64,000 bases of DNA from Elusimicrobiota bacterium (GTDB taxonomy: Bacteria; Elusimicrobiota; Elusimicrobia; 2-02-FULL-39-32). The stretch spans positions 1 through 64,000 of the forward strand of contig JAKFYJ010000015.1 in the NCBI GenBank assembly GCA_021730935.1, written 5' to 3'. The notes beneath the pieces were generated by a model. That model was given only the letters and a program-made list of their open reading frames with translations. It did no database searches and was not told the origin of the DNA. Position numbers and translations under genes: made by a program. Below, piece by piece: positions 44,488 to 53,137 of the stretch. Each line of letters opens with the position of its first letter. The first letter of the stretch is position 1.

Positions 44488-45617
44488 GGCTTTTTTACGA
44501 TAATAGCGCCGATCGGGCCGCCGAACCCAAACGAAAGAGACATCGCGTGAGTCATGGCCCGGGATTTCCCGCGCTTGGGAGTATAATCCAGATCGCAGGC
44601 GGGATCCGGGTTTGTGAGCCCCGCAGTCGGTGGAACAAATTGATCTCTCAATGCCAGGCACGTCATGCCAAGTTCAACGCTCCCTGCCGCGCCCAAAAGA
44701 TGTCCCGTGGACGCCTTGGTGCTGGAAAATGAAATGTGTTTGAGAGAGTCTTTAAAAATATTTTTTACGGCCAAAGTTTCGATGACATCGTTCGATTCTG
44801 TTCCTGTGCCGTGCAGATTCACATAATCGATTTTGTCCGGCGTCAAAGACGCGTCTTTCAAAGCTCGGGCAACCACGCTCGCGACGGAACTTCCGTCTTC
44901 TTTGAACCGCGTGGGATGAGTCGAATCCGAACCCACGGCACAGCCGGAGATTTCCGCAATAATATTGGCTCCGCGCGACAAGGCATCAGATTTTCTCTCA
45001 AGGATGACAATGCCCGCGCCCTCGCCCATTAAAAATCCGTCCCGCGTATGGTCGAAAGGTTTGGGCTCTTTGGACAACACTCCCATGTTTTTAAAGCCCG
45101 AAATGGTGAGAGGATTCAGAGACGATTCACAGGATCCCGCGATCACGATTTTACACAGACCTTCCTGGAGCCAGCGGGACCCGGCCAGAACTGAATGAAT
45201 TCCTGTGGCGCAGGCGGCCACAAAATTTTGGGTCGGCCCCTCGATGTCGAGCTTTTCCAGCAAATATTGTCCAACGGATTCCGCGTGGATCGGCTCATCA
45301 ATTCCGTCCTGAAAAATAGGCTTTGAAACTGAAACGGAACAGCCGATGTCTTCGGGCAGATAGTCATCGATATCAATCTGCGCGTGGTTGAGAGCTTCGT
45401 GCGCCGAGCTCAAAGCGATCGGGAAAATTCTGTGTCTTGCCTGAGGGGCGAGGAAAGGGGCGGTCCTCACATAAAGCCCGAGATTTTCAGAAAACTCCAG
45501 AGCGTTTTGAACCGCGGAAACGCTTTGACCCATCTTGACATAACCCCAGGTCTTTTCGCGCGCACATCCCAATGGCGTGATCAGCCCGATTCCCGTGATC
45601 ACAATGCTTTCCCGCAT
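44484..45617 (-). CDS. FabF-like beta-ketoacyl-ACP synthase in the biotin operon
   Basis: The 377-residue ketosynthase has the Cys-His-His triad: VAACATGIHS, NLHGTGTESND and STKASTGHLLGAAG. It is about 35 residues shorter than typical FabF. Its location between bioB/fabG-like and bioF suggests it elongates a primer toward pimeloyl-ACP, rather than serving bulk fatty acid synthesis. It is coupled to bioF (ATGA) and sits directly after the fabG-like gene. No bioC, bioH, bioW or bioI is seen nearby. Confidence 0.87.
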
Positions 45618-46352
45618 TTAAATCACTCTCGATTCGAAATTATAAACCTGACCGCTCGCGGACTTCTGCTTGGCGATGAACAAAACAAACTGCGCGAGCT
45701 CGCGGATGTCCGTCAGGCGTTCCAGAGTGTGTTCGGAGCGGATCCGCTCTTCATATTTTCCCCACACTTCGCGGCCCATGTCCGTCAGATGAAACCCAGG
45801 CAAAATTGCGTTCACGCGGACATTGAACCGTCCCAACTCTTTCGCGGCGGATTTTGTGAGAGCGATCACTCCCGCCTTGGCCGCGGCATAATTTGCGTTC
45901 CCGATGGAGCCCCGCATGGCGACGATGGAGGAAATATTGAGGATCGCGCCTTCTTTTTGCTCAACCATAATTTTGGAACAATCCCTCAGGCACCAGAAGG
46001 ATCCGCTCAAATTTGTCTGCAGCACCTCGTTCCATTCTGCGTCGGTCATTTTGAGGATGGTGCGGTCTCGCGTGATGCCGGCATTGTTGACCAGGACATC
46101 GATCCTGCCCCATTGTTTCATCACTTTTTGAATCATATCCTGAACCTGCTGAGAATCTCCGACGTCGGCTTTGACAACAAGTGGTTTTCCGCCCAGCTGA
46201 GTGGTTTGTTTCTCCACTTCCCGCGCCTTGGCTTCATTCAGATGATAGTTGAGCGCAAGGCGGAACCCATCACGAGCGAAAGCCAGGGCAATTTCTTTCC
46301 CGATGCCTCGGGAAGCCCCTGTGATGAGCGCGACGGGAGCGTCAATCATCAT
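45618..46352 (-). CDS. FabG-like SDR (3-oxoacyl-ACP reductase) in the biotin operon
   Basis: The 244-residue short-chain dehydrogenase has the cofactor loop ITGASRGIGKEIALAF, NNAGITRD, catalytic Ser in NISSIVAM, and YAAAKAGV (YxxxK). This matches FabG-type 3-oxoacyl-ACP reductases. It is placed between bioB (6 nt upstream) and the FabF-like gene (adjacent), so it probably reduces the ketoacyl product of that enzyme. A C-terminal SGQVYNFESRVI replaces the usual nucleotide-binding end VDGG. Confidence 0.87.
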   Translation of the reverse strand: MMIDAPVALITGASRGIGKEIALAFARDGFRLALNYHLNEAKAREVEKQTTQLGGKPLVVKADVGDSQQVQDMIQKVMKQWGRIDVLVNNAGITRDRTILKMTDAEWNEVLQTNLSGSFWCLRDCSKIMVEQKEGAILNISSIVAMRGSIGNANYAAAKAGVIALTKSAAKELGRFNVRVNAILPGFHLTDMGREVWGKYEERIRSEHTLERLTDIRELAQFVLFIAKQKSASGQVYNFESRVI

Positions 46353-46358
46353 GTCTGT

Positions 46359-47393
46359 TTATTTGAGCTGGACGGCAAACGCCCCGTCCGTCGAATGAGA
46401 TGCATGTGTCATGTCAGGATCCTGCCCTTCAATTTCAAAACCCAGGTCCCGGATCATATTGAGGTCTTCTTCCGGTTTCTGACCTTTGGTCGTGAGATAA
46501 TCCCCGACGAAAATGGAGTTGGCGACATAAAGCCCGAGCGGCTGGAGCCACCGCAGCTGGACTTCGCGTCCGCCGGCGATCCGAATTTCAGAAGCGGGAT
46601 TCAAAAATCTGAAGAGACAGAGGATCTTGAGGCATTTTTGCGGCGTGAGATGTTTCAGCTCCGCAAGCGGCGTCCCTTCGATCGGGATCAGGAAATTGAT
46701 GGGAATGGAGTCCACATTCATGCCGCGCAAGGTATACGCCAGCTCAACGATGTCGCTGTCAGGTTCTCCCATTCCGAAAAGGCATCCGCTGCAGGACGAT
46801 AACCCATGCTCTTTCGCCGTGCTGACGGTGCCGAGCCGGTCTTTATAGGTGTGAGTCGAGCATATCGATGAATAATGATTTTCGGTCGTGTTCACATTGT
46901 GGTTATAAGCGTCCACTCCGGCTTCTTTCAAGGCCTGGGCCTGTTTGGGCGCAAGCAATCCAAGACAGACGCAGACTTCGAGTTCAGGATAATTTTCCCG
47001 GACTTTGCGGACCGCGGAAGAAACCTGCTCGATCTCTCCGTCTGTGGGACCCCGTCCGGAATTCACCATGCAGAACCGTTTGGCTTTGGAGTCCCTGGCG
47101 CGAGCGGCCGCCGAAAGAATATCCTCCTCCGAGAGAAAAACATATTTTTCGATGCCCGCCTTGGAAATTTTGGACTGGGAACAATAGGAGCAGTCTTCCG
47201 GACAAAGACCGGACTTGGCGTTCAGCAAAAAATTGAGTTTGACGCGTTTGCCGAAATGCCTGAACCGGACTTTGGAAGCCGCGGCCAGGAGGGGCAGAAT
47301 TTCGTCATCGCCCGCGTTCAGCACCGCAAACGCCTCTTCGCGCGTGAGCTCGTTTCCTTCAAGGGATTTTGATGCAAGTTCGTTCCAGTTCAT
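46359..47393 (-). CDS. bioB: Biotin synthase
   Basis: BioB is the radical SAM enzyme that inserts sulfur into dethiobiotin. Its cluster motif is CPEDCSYCSQS near residue 55. The second-cluster ligands are in MVNSGRGPT and the C-terminal substrate region in RIAGGREVQLRW. The track start (47441) overlaps the TPR gene. ATG 47393 has AGGCGG at proper spacing and lies just past the TPR stop, so it is preferred, giving 344 residues. It is the first enzyme gene of the biotin cluster, coupled to the TPR gene. Confidence 0.93.
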   Translation of the reverse strand: MNWNELASKSLEGNELTREEAFAVLNAGDDEILPLLAAASKVRFRHFGKRVKLNFLLNAKSGLCPEDCSYCSQSKISKAGIEKYVFLSEEDILSAAARARDSKAKRFCMVNSGRGPTDGEIEQVSSAVRKVRENYPELEVCVCLGLLAPKQAQALKEAGVDAYNHNVNTTENHYSSICSTHTYKDRLGTVSTAKEHGLSSCSGCLFGMGEPDSDIVELAYTLRGMNVDSIPINFLIPIEGTPLAELKHLTPQKCLKILCLFRFLNPASEIRIAGGREVQLRWLQPLGLYVANSIFVGDYLTTKGQKPEEDLNMIRDLGFEIEGQDPDMTHASHSTDGAFAVQLK

Positions 47394-47394
47394 T

Positions 47395-48780
47395 TCATCC
47401 GCCTTTGGGCTTTCCGATTTTTTCGTAACCCTTTTCGACATAATTCGTCAAATAATTTTTTGAATACGCATAATTGGGATCAAGCTTAAGTGAATTTTCA
47501 AAAGCCATTTTTGATTTATCCAGGTATTCGACGCGGGACTCATGCGCGGTCCATAAAATCCAATATGCCGCCCCCAAACCGGCAAAATACGACGGCTCAG
47601 TCGGATCAAGTTCAACCGTTCTTTGATAAAGGGCGGCCGCATCTTCATATTTGCCGATCGAATAGGCATATGTGCCTGATTCATAAAACGCCGTTATCCA
47701 ATTGCCCGTTGCGATTCCCACAAGGTTAAATTTCAAAAGTTCTTTCATTTGATCCAAAGCCGCGTCCGGCTTTTTTGCCTGAGTCGCGATTTGCACATAA
47801 CGGAATCGGTTCCTCAGGTCATTGGGAAATGTTGAAAAATAAATTTGATAGGCTCCCTCAATGTCTTTCCACACATTATCCTGGCTCAAATATTTTGCTT
47901 CAGCGGGTTTGTCCTTCCCGGCCGCCAGCCAGAAAGCGCTTTCAATCTCAGAATGTGTTTCAGGAATGATCAAATAAAGCGCAGGATGGCGAAGGGCGTC
48001 TTTGCGGCACTCCTCAGCGAAATCAAGCATCTGTTCAGTCGAGCCCCCCCATCTGGGCTGCAAATAATTCAACTTGATGAAACAGGCGTTTAAGTTCCCC
48101 GGATCGGAGGCCATGGCTCTTTGAAAGTATTTTTCTTTATCTTTATAGGGACGGTTCTGTCCCAAAGCGACCGTCATCATATAACAGGATGAATACGGAT
48201 TGTTTTTGTTTAAGCGGTAAGATTCTTCCAGGTCTTCTTCGGCCAGTTTCAGTCGCTTCATGAAAAGTTTCCAGCCGACTTTGGAAACGTTCTGCGCAAA
48301 ACTATACCCCCGCGCCTCCCAAGCATAGTGCACATAAAATCCCCCTCGGACCAGAAACGGAACATGAGAACCGGCGGACTTATCGCACCACTCATTCAGG
48401 GTTGAAAGAATTTCCGACACTTTCATTTTAGACACTGTTTTCACATAGTCCTCAGAAAGCGCTTCCAATAAACGATCAAGGATATTCATTGAATTCCTGT
48501 CGCCGCCTCGCGCCAGGTTCAGCAACCGCTCAACTTCCCGTTCCACTGCAGAAAAATCTTTTTGGATATACAGCGTTTTTATCCAGGGCGTAAAATCATA
48601 GCTTTGAACAACGATCAATGGCGCTGGGTCGGCGGCGGTCGGGGTTGTGACCATTTTAGCCAGATCAGGCGCATGTTTAGGGAGTTGGTATTCGAACTTG
48701 CGCAGCATCCCCCTGTTGGCATATATTCCGGCAGATAGAACCGCGAACAACAATGCGAGCAAAATAAATAATCGTTTCAT
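47395..48780 (-). CDS. Membrane-anchored TPR protein upstream of bioB
   Basis: The protein has an N-terminal hydrophobic anchor (RLFILLALLFAVLSAGIYAN). TPR-like helical repeats follow, strongest in the C-terminal part (YEDAAALYQRTVELDPTEPSYFAGLGAAYWI, then DKSKMAFENSLKLDPNYAYSKNYL). No enzyme motif is seen. ATG 48780 has GGAGG 8 nt upstream, whereas the track ATG at 48795 would itself carry that SD, so 48780 is the start. It runs into bioB with a 1-nt gap, but a functional link to biotin is not obvious. Confidence 0.78.
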   Translation of the reverse strand: MKRLFILLALLFAVLSAGIYANRGMLRKFEYQLPKHAPDLAKMVTTPTAADPAPLIVVQSYDFTPWIKTLYIQKDFSAVEREVERLLNLARGGDRNSMNILDRLLEALSEDYVKTVSKMKVSEILSTLNEWCDKSAGSHVPFLVRGGFYVHYAWEARGYSFAQNVSKVGWKLFMKRLKLAEEDLEESYRLNKNNPYSSCYMMTVALGQNRPYKDKEKYFQRAMASDPGNLNACFIKLNYLQPRWGGSTEQMLDFAEECRKDALRHPALYLIIPETHSEIESAFWLAAGKDKPAEAKYLSQDNVWKDIEGAYQIYFSTFPNDLRNRFRYVQIATQAKKPDAALDQMKELLKFNLVGIATGNWITAFYESGTYAYSIGKYEDAAALYQRTVELDPTEPSYFAGLGAAYWILWTAHESRVEYLDKSKMAFENSLKLDPNYAYSKNYLTNYVEKGYEKIGKPKGG

Positions 48781-48816
48781 ATTGTCAACCTCCATTGGCG
48801 CCTCAAGGTTGACAAT
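48781..48816 (-). repeat. Perfect 11-bp inverted repeat covering the RBS of the TPR-biotin operon
   Basis: ATTGTCAACCT (48781-48791) and AGGTTGACAAT (48806-48816) are perfect complements with a 14-nt centre containing GGCGCC. In the mRNA the 3' arm begins within the Shine-Dalgarno and ends exactly at the ATG. It could be an operator or an RNA hairpin hiding the ribosome site. Candidate -10 hexamers (TATGAT, TAGAAT) lie just beyond the distal arm. Confidence 0.7.
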
Positions 48817-48855
48817 AATTCTATCATATCAGGATCGTCCAATTGAACGTCCAGG

Positions 48856-48884
48856 TTGAAAAAATGGCTTTGTGCTGTTAAGAT
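48856..48884 (+). promoter_or_regulatory. Promoter with -10 six nt before the DUF3352-like start
   Basis: TTGAAA (48856-48861) and TAAGAT (48879-48884) are spaced 17 nt, with TG one base before the -10 (extended -10). Six nucleotides then precede the ATG at 48891, so the transcript should begin at or beside the start codon. Confidence 0.7.
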
Positions 48885-48890
48885 TTCCGG

Positions 48891-51323
48891 ATGAGAAAGT
48901 TGTGGATCGGCCTGCTCCTAATTTTTGCCGGCGCCCTGTTTGTGGGGTATCGGCTGAACAGAGAATGGACCGCTCACCCAGCTCCTCTTGCGCGAACCCC
49001 GCTGCAGGAAGACATTTTTCAAAATCCGCCCTTGGAACCGGAACTGGAAGCGTTTATTCCGGACGGAGCGGTTGCTCTCATCGGAGTCAGGGGACTGAAA
49101 GGCCTTTTGGGCCGATTTTCCTCGACAAATCTTTATATCCATTATGAACAATCCATTTCCAGCGCTGTCCGGAAAGCAGAAGAAACATACGGCGCAAAAA
49201 ACTTATCGAAACGCTATCTGTCCGACACGTCTTCCATTGAAACGATCATTGGAGAAAGCATGGTTGTCGCTTTCTATCCCAAACCTTCCAAAATCATCCC
49301 CGCAGCTTATACAGGCCTCCCCGGAACACAAGATCCCATGCCGGGGTCCGCATACAAACCCGACCCTATTCTGCTCATTTCAAAAACCCAGCCGCAGGCA
49401 GAAAAACAAATTGAAGAATGGGTCAAACCTTATGCCGCCCTGTTGAGCAGACAGGGTTATGGAAGAAATTTCATCCAATCCCTTAACAAATATGTTTTCT
49501 GGGCATTTCTGACGAAAGGGAAATCCCGATGGATCTTTGTCGGAAATACCCTCGATACCGTCAAGAAGGCCCTCGACTTGGCAACGGCTCAATCTGACAA
49601 GAAACCGCTTTCCGAAGGGGAATGGGTGAAGAAGTCGTTTAAAAAACTTCCCAAAGACGCGTTTGGCTATGTCCTCCTTAATCTCAACGGCATTCCTGGA
49701 GCGAGAAACAAAATGTCCTATTTTCCAATTGTCCCCGATTGGTATTGCCAGAGTTTGACCTGGAAGGATGGAGTGGAAGTTCATGGCTTTTTGAACTCAA
49801 ACCCGGAACTGGAGAATTCAGCCTTCGGACCTTTGACCAAGATCGGACCTTCGGATTATCCGATTCTTCGCCTGATCCCAGACCCAACCCTTGCGGTGAC
49901 CGCCACGAATTCTCTCACGCCGGAAGCCGCCGAAAACATTCTGGACGATCTTCTGCTCAGAGGCGCCTTATTGCCCAAGAAACTGTCCGAATCTATCGGT
50001 AAATGGAAAAAGGATATCGCGGGCCAAGCCTGTGAACAAGCTTATGCCGCCTATAATGGGTTTCAAAAATCAGGTTCGGAATATCTCCCGGATGTATTTG
50101 GCGCAGTCCAGATTGCGTCTCAACTTAAAGTTCAGGCCGCCCTGGAGATCGCCAGGAAACTGCTGGACTCCAAGGATTCTGACGCCTCTCTGGAAAAGAA
50201 ACTGCTGGAAGGTTACGGCTCTTATTTCACCCTGACTTACAAAGACCCCGCCGGCAGGGGAAAAAAAATATTCATGGCTCAAAATGGGAATTATCTCCTC
50301 TTCGCTTCAAACGAGAACCGGATCAAAAGTCTCTTGATCAAGGGGACCCATTCTTCCCAATCAATTTACGCCATTGCCGCGAATTTGCCGGCGCAAGGCA
50401 ATGCGACGATTTTTTATGATATCCGGGGATTGTATGAAAATTGGATCCAGGTGGGCATCGAAGAAGCCGCACTGAAAACCGGGAACCCCTGGCTCATGAA
50501 GTATCGGGAATCCTTGATGGCCTGGCTGGAATTTTTCTCCGGATTCAAAGGCGGGACCACAATCCTTTCAAATACGCAAAAAGGACTCAGCATCCGATCC
50601 TTTTATCCATACCAGGACTACACCTACGAACAGTGGGAACAGAAATTATTTAATTTTAAGCCTCGGATGCGGGAGTGGACTTTGGCCGGGATCCAGTCCA
50701 GGATTCTTTACGACACATATATGATCCAGTATACCGTGAACTCCGCGATCCAAAACTATAAAAAGAGAGCTCATAAAAACCCGCCGACCCTGCGTTCCCT
50801 GGTTCCAAAATATTTGAGCGCCATTCCGGAAAACCCATTAAGCGAAACTCAAACTGTCCATTCCACTCTCGACGGAAAAGGCGGCTGGTACTATAACCCG
50901 ATCACCGGCACAGCCGTGCTCAATTTTTCGAACGTAAAGCTTTTTCCGGGATATCTCGCGCCTGCAGGCAACGCGGCTTCTGAAAAAAATGAAGATTCCG
51001 GCAAATACGATGTCAAAGCTTTCAGTTATCCGTCCTACATGGACAAAGAAGAAACCACGCGCAAAAACCTGCTTTCCCTGAGAGACGCCCTGTTGCTTTT
51101 TAGCGATGATCACAACGGCGATGTTCCGGAAAAGATAAAAGACTTGGTCCCGAAATATATTAAAAGCATCCCCATCGCTTCTCTCGAAAACCACCCAAAC
51201 TCCAACAAAATTTCTTCAACATTGGACGACAAGGGCGGGTGGTATTACCTGCCAAATAAGGCCATGATCAAAATTAACTGCACTCACAGCGACCATGAGG
51301 GATCACCTTATTATAACTGGTAA
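48891..51323 (+). CDS. Large DUF3352-like exported protein with two C-terminal pseudopilin-like repeats
   Basis: The 810-residue protein has a signal/anchor at 1-20 (LWIGLLLIFAGALFVGYRL). The long central region, about residues 50-590, resembles DUF3352-type proteins (FIPDGAVALIGVRG, WIFVGNTLDTVKKALDLA, ILRLIPDPTLAVTATNSLT). Two tandem domains follow at about 605-685 and 724-805. They share LVPKYLSAIP/LVPKYIKSIP and STLDGKGGWYY/STLDDKGGWYY, which is the globular part of GspG-like pseudopilins without the N-terminal helix. Function is unknown. Divergent from the TPR-biotin operon. Confidence 0.65.
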   Translation: MRKLWIGLLLIFAGALFVGYRLNREWTAHPAPLARTPLQEDIFQNPPLEPELEAFIPDGAVALIGVRGLKGLLGRFSSTNLYIHYEQSISSAVRKAEETYGAKNLSKRYLSDTSSIETIIGESMVVAFYPKPSKIIPAAYTGLPGTQDPMPGSAYKPDPILLISKTQPQAEKQIEEWVKPYAALLSRQGYGRNFIQSLNKYVFWAFLTKGKSRWIFVGNTLDTVKKALDLATAQSDKKPLSEGEWVKKSFKKLPKDAFGYVLLNLNGIPGARNKMSYFPIVPDWYCQSLTWKDGVEVHGFLNSNPELENSAFGPLTKIGPSDYPILRLIPDPTLAVTATNSLTPEAAENILDDLLLRGALLPKKLSESIGKWKKDIAGQACEQAYAAYNGFQKSGSEYLPDVFGAVQIASQLKVQAALEIARKLLDSKDSDASLEKKLLEGYGSYFTLTYKDPAGRGKKIFMAQNGNYLLFASNENRIKSLLIKGTHSSQSIYAIAANLPAQGNATIFYDIRGLYENWIQVGIEEAALKTGNPWLMKYRESLMAWLEFFSGFKGGTTILSNTQKGLSIRSFYPYQDYTYEQWEQKLFNFKPRMREWTLAGIQSRILYDTYMIQYTVNSAIQNYKKRAHKNPPTLRSLVPKYLSAIPENPLSETQTVHSTLDGKGGWYYNPITGTAVLNFSNVKLFPGYLAPAGNAASEKNEDSGKYDVKAFSYPSYMDKEETTRKNLLSLRDALLLFSDDHNGDVPEKIKDLVPKYIKSIPIASLENHPNSNKISSTLDDKGGWYYLPNKAMIKINCTHSDHEGSPYYNW

Positions 51324-51357
51324 ACTTAAAGCCCCTTAAAAATTGTAAAATATAAAG

Positions 51358-51699
51358 ATGCGTTGGCTCTTGCGCTCCAAAATACACAAAGCGACCGTCA
51401 CCGAGTCCCGGCTGGACTATATCGGAAGCATCACGATTGACGGAGATTTGATCAAGAAAGCAGGGTTCTGGCCCGGAGAAAAAGTCCTGATCGCGTCTAA
51501 CACGACAGGAAAACGGCTGGAGACTTATGTTTTGGTGGGGCCCAAAGGGTCCGGAGTGATCTGCATGAACGGGGCCGCGGCGCACATCGTCAAGGTGGGC
51601 GAGGAAATCATCGTGATGGGGTTTGAACTTTCAAACAAGCCGGTCAAATCGAAAAATGTTCTGGTGGACAGAAAAAATAAATTTAAACGATATTTGTAG
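51358..51699 (+). CDS. panD: Aspartate 1-decarboxylase
   Basis: PanD makes beta-alanine for pantothenate. It is a pyruvoyl enzyme formed by self-cleavage between Gly and Ser, here in YIGSITID near residue 24. LRSKIHKATVTESRLDYIG and MNGAAAHIVKVGEEIIVM match the family. The 113-residue length is normal. A TAAAAT -10-like hexamer ends 6 nt before the ATG, suggesting a leaderless mRNA. No other pan genes are nearby. The 20-bp palindrome follows its stop directly. Confidence 0.94.
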   Translation: MRWLLRSKIHKATVTESRLDYIGSITIDGDLIKKAGFWPGEKVLIASNTTGKRLETYVLVGPKGSGVICMNGAAAHIVKVGEEIIVMGFELSNKPVKSKNVLVDRKNKFKRYL

Positions 51700-51719
51700 G
51701 GGCGATTCATGAATCGCCC
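51700..51719. repeat. Perfect 20-bp palindrome GGGCGATTCATGAATCGCCC
   Basis: The palindrome starts one base after the panD stop codon and lies between convergent panD and queF. It has no T-run on either side, so simple intrinsic termination is doubtful. From memory, very similar palindromes recur as dispersed elements in other bacterial genomes. It could be a small mobile repeat or a bidirectional transcription-end structure. Confidence 0.75.
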
Positions 51720-51727
51720 GCACGGCA

Positions 51728-52120
51728 TCAACCAGGATCCCTGCCGAATTTTGCCTCAATAATAGATTTGATCCCGCCTCTCGGCGTAAAATCTCCGCGA
51801 ATATAAGCCCACTTCGGTTTGCAAACTTTCACAAAATCCTTCAGGATTCGGTTGATCGCGTTTTCATAAAATATCCCCAGGTTCCTGTAAGCATGGATAT
51901 AAAGCTTGAATGATTTGAGTTCCACGCACCATTTTCCGGGACCATAAACCAGCGTCACATTCGCGAAATCCGGCTGGCCCGTTTTGGGGCACACCGAGGT
52001 GTATTCGGGGACGGCAAGGGTGATTTTATAGTCGGGGAACTGGTTGGGGAAAATGTCCATCTCGGGCAGTTTCACGTCCAGGCCGGTGCGGGAAAATTTT
52101 TGTTTTTCTTGCGGGGTCAT
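51728..52120 (-). CDS. queF: NADPH-dependent 7-cyano-7-deazaguanine reductase
   Basis: QueF reduces preQ0 to preQ1. The short (unimodular) form has the catalytic Cys in TSVCPKTGQPDFANV near residue 44, with the proton-donor Asp in PDFA. Substrate-binding ELKSFKLYIHAYRNLGIFYENAIN and the RGGI segment (FTPRGGIKS) are present. The track start (52471) is inside the WD40 gene. ATG 52120 overlaps the WD40 stop as ATGA and gives 130 residues, the usual size. It is third in the queC-WD40-queF run. Confidence 0.94.
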   Translation of the reverse strand: MTPQEKQKFSRTGLDVKLPEMDIFPNQFPDYKITLAVPEYTSVCPKTGQPDFANVTLVYGPGKWCVELKSFKLYIHAYRNLGIFYENAINRILKDFVKVCKPKWAYIRGDFTPRGGIKSIIEAKFGRDPG

Positions 52121-53136
52121 TTTTTCTTCGAGGGAACCGGGATGACGGCGGGTTTGGCTTTCGGCGTCCATTTGGAAACGTCCCACACCTTGATGGTTTT
52201 GTCGGCGCTTCCGGAAACCAGCCACTTCTTGTCCGGGCTGAACGCGAGAGAAAGCACGGCGCCCCGGTGCCCTGAAATTGAGGCCGCCTCTTTGCCGCGC
52301 GCAAAATCCCACACATGAAACGCCGTGTCGTTGAACCGATAGGGAGTGCCGTCTTTGACGACGGTCCCGGCATACGCCAGAAATCTTCCGTCCACAGAAA
52401 ACGCGAGCGCCGAAACCACCAGGTCTCCGGTCTTGATCACACTCATCTGCTTGAAAGCTCTCGGATCCCAAATTCGGAGCGTCCGGTCCTCGCTTCCCGT
52501 CGCCAGCATGGACCCATTGGGACTGAACGCGATGGAGCGGATGGCATTTTTGTGGCCGATCAAAACATTGGCGATGCCGAGGTCGTTCTGGTCAATGATT
52601 TTTATCCTGTTGTCCGGACCCGTGAGAGCCGCAAGCCGCCTGTCGTTTGAGAAAGCCACCGCGTTTCCATCGAAAGTTTTGGCGGGAGTATAATTCTTTC
52701 CTTCAAGGAAGCGGACCTCTTTGTCGTTCAAGACTGCGGCCATCGTTTTCCCCGCGGGTGCCTGGGCCAGGGCGCTCACTTTGCCCTCTGCCGCGATCCT
52801 CTCTTCAATCGTATAATCCGTCGCGCTCCGGATGAGGATGGTTTGATCGTCCCCTCCGGAAACCAAAGTCTTTCCATCGGGAGAAAAAAAGATGGAGTTG
52901 ACGGAATCCGAATGGTCCTTCCAGGTCCGCATGGAATGAAAGTCTTTCGTGCTCCAGAGGTTGATGGTCCCGTTTTGCCCGGCGGAAACCAGCACTTTGG
53001 AATCAGAACTGAACGCAAGGGAATAGACGCCGCCCGGGTGCCCCGAAAGCGTGGCCGCGGGAACGATCTTGTCTTCGGCGTTCACGGCCGGGGCAACGGA
53101 AATTGCCAATAAAGATAACAATAAATATTTTTTCAT
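52117..53136 (-). CDS. Periplasmic WD40-repeat protein inside the queuosine cluster
   Basis: A Sec signal peptide (KYLLLSLLAISVAPAVNA) is followed by about seven WD40 repeats, for example LSGHPGGVYSLAFSSDSKVL, IGHKNAIRSIAFSPNGSMLA and WLVSGSADKTIKVWDVS, forming a probable beta-propeller. There is no enzyme motif. The track start (53175) lies in queC. ATG 53136, just after the queC stop, gives a proper signal peptide. The stop overlaps queF (ATGA). A secreted propeller between two cytoplasmic queuosine enzymes is unexpected. It may simply share the operon. Confidence 0.87.
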   Translation of the reverse strand: MKKYLLLSLLAISVAPAVNAEDKIVPAATLSGHPGGVYSLAFSSDSKVLVSAGQNGTINLWSTKDFHSMRTWKDHSDSVNSIFFSPDGKTLVSGGDDQTILIRSATDYTIEERIAAEGKVSALAQAPAGKTMAAVLNDKEVRFLEGKNYTPAKTFDGNAVAFSNDRRLAALTGPDNRIKIIDQNDLGIANVLIGHKNAIRSIAFSPNGSMLATGSEDRTLRIWDPRAFKQMSVIKTGDLVVSALAFSVDGRFLAYAGTVVKDGTPYRFNDTAFHVWDFARGKEAASISGHRGAVLSLAFSPDKKWLVSGSADKTIKVWDVSKWTPKAKPAVIPVPSKKK

Positions 53137-53137
53137 T

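Noticed and set aside
45384-46802. 472-residue plus-strand ORF opposite fabF-like, fabG-like and bioB
   Set aside because: Spans three genuine genes in reverse, without motifs or start context.
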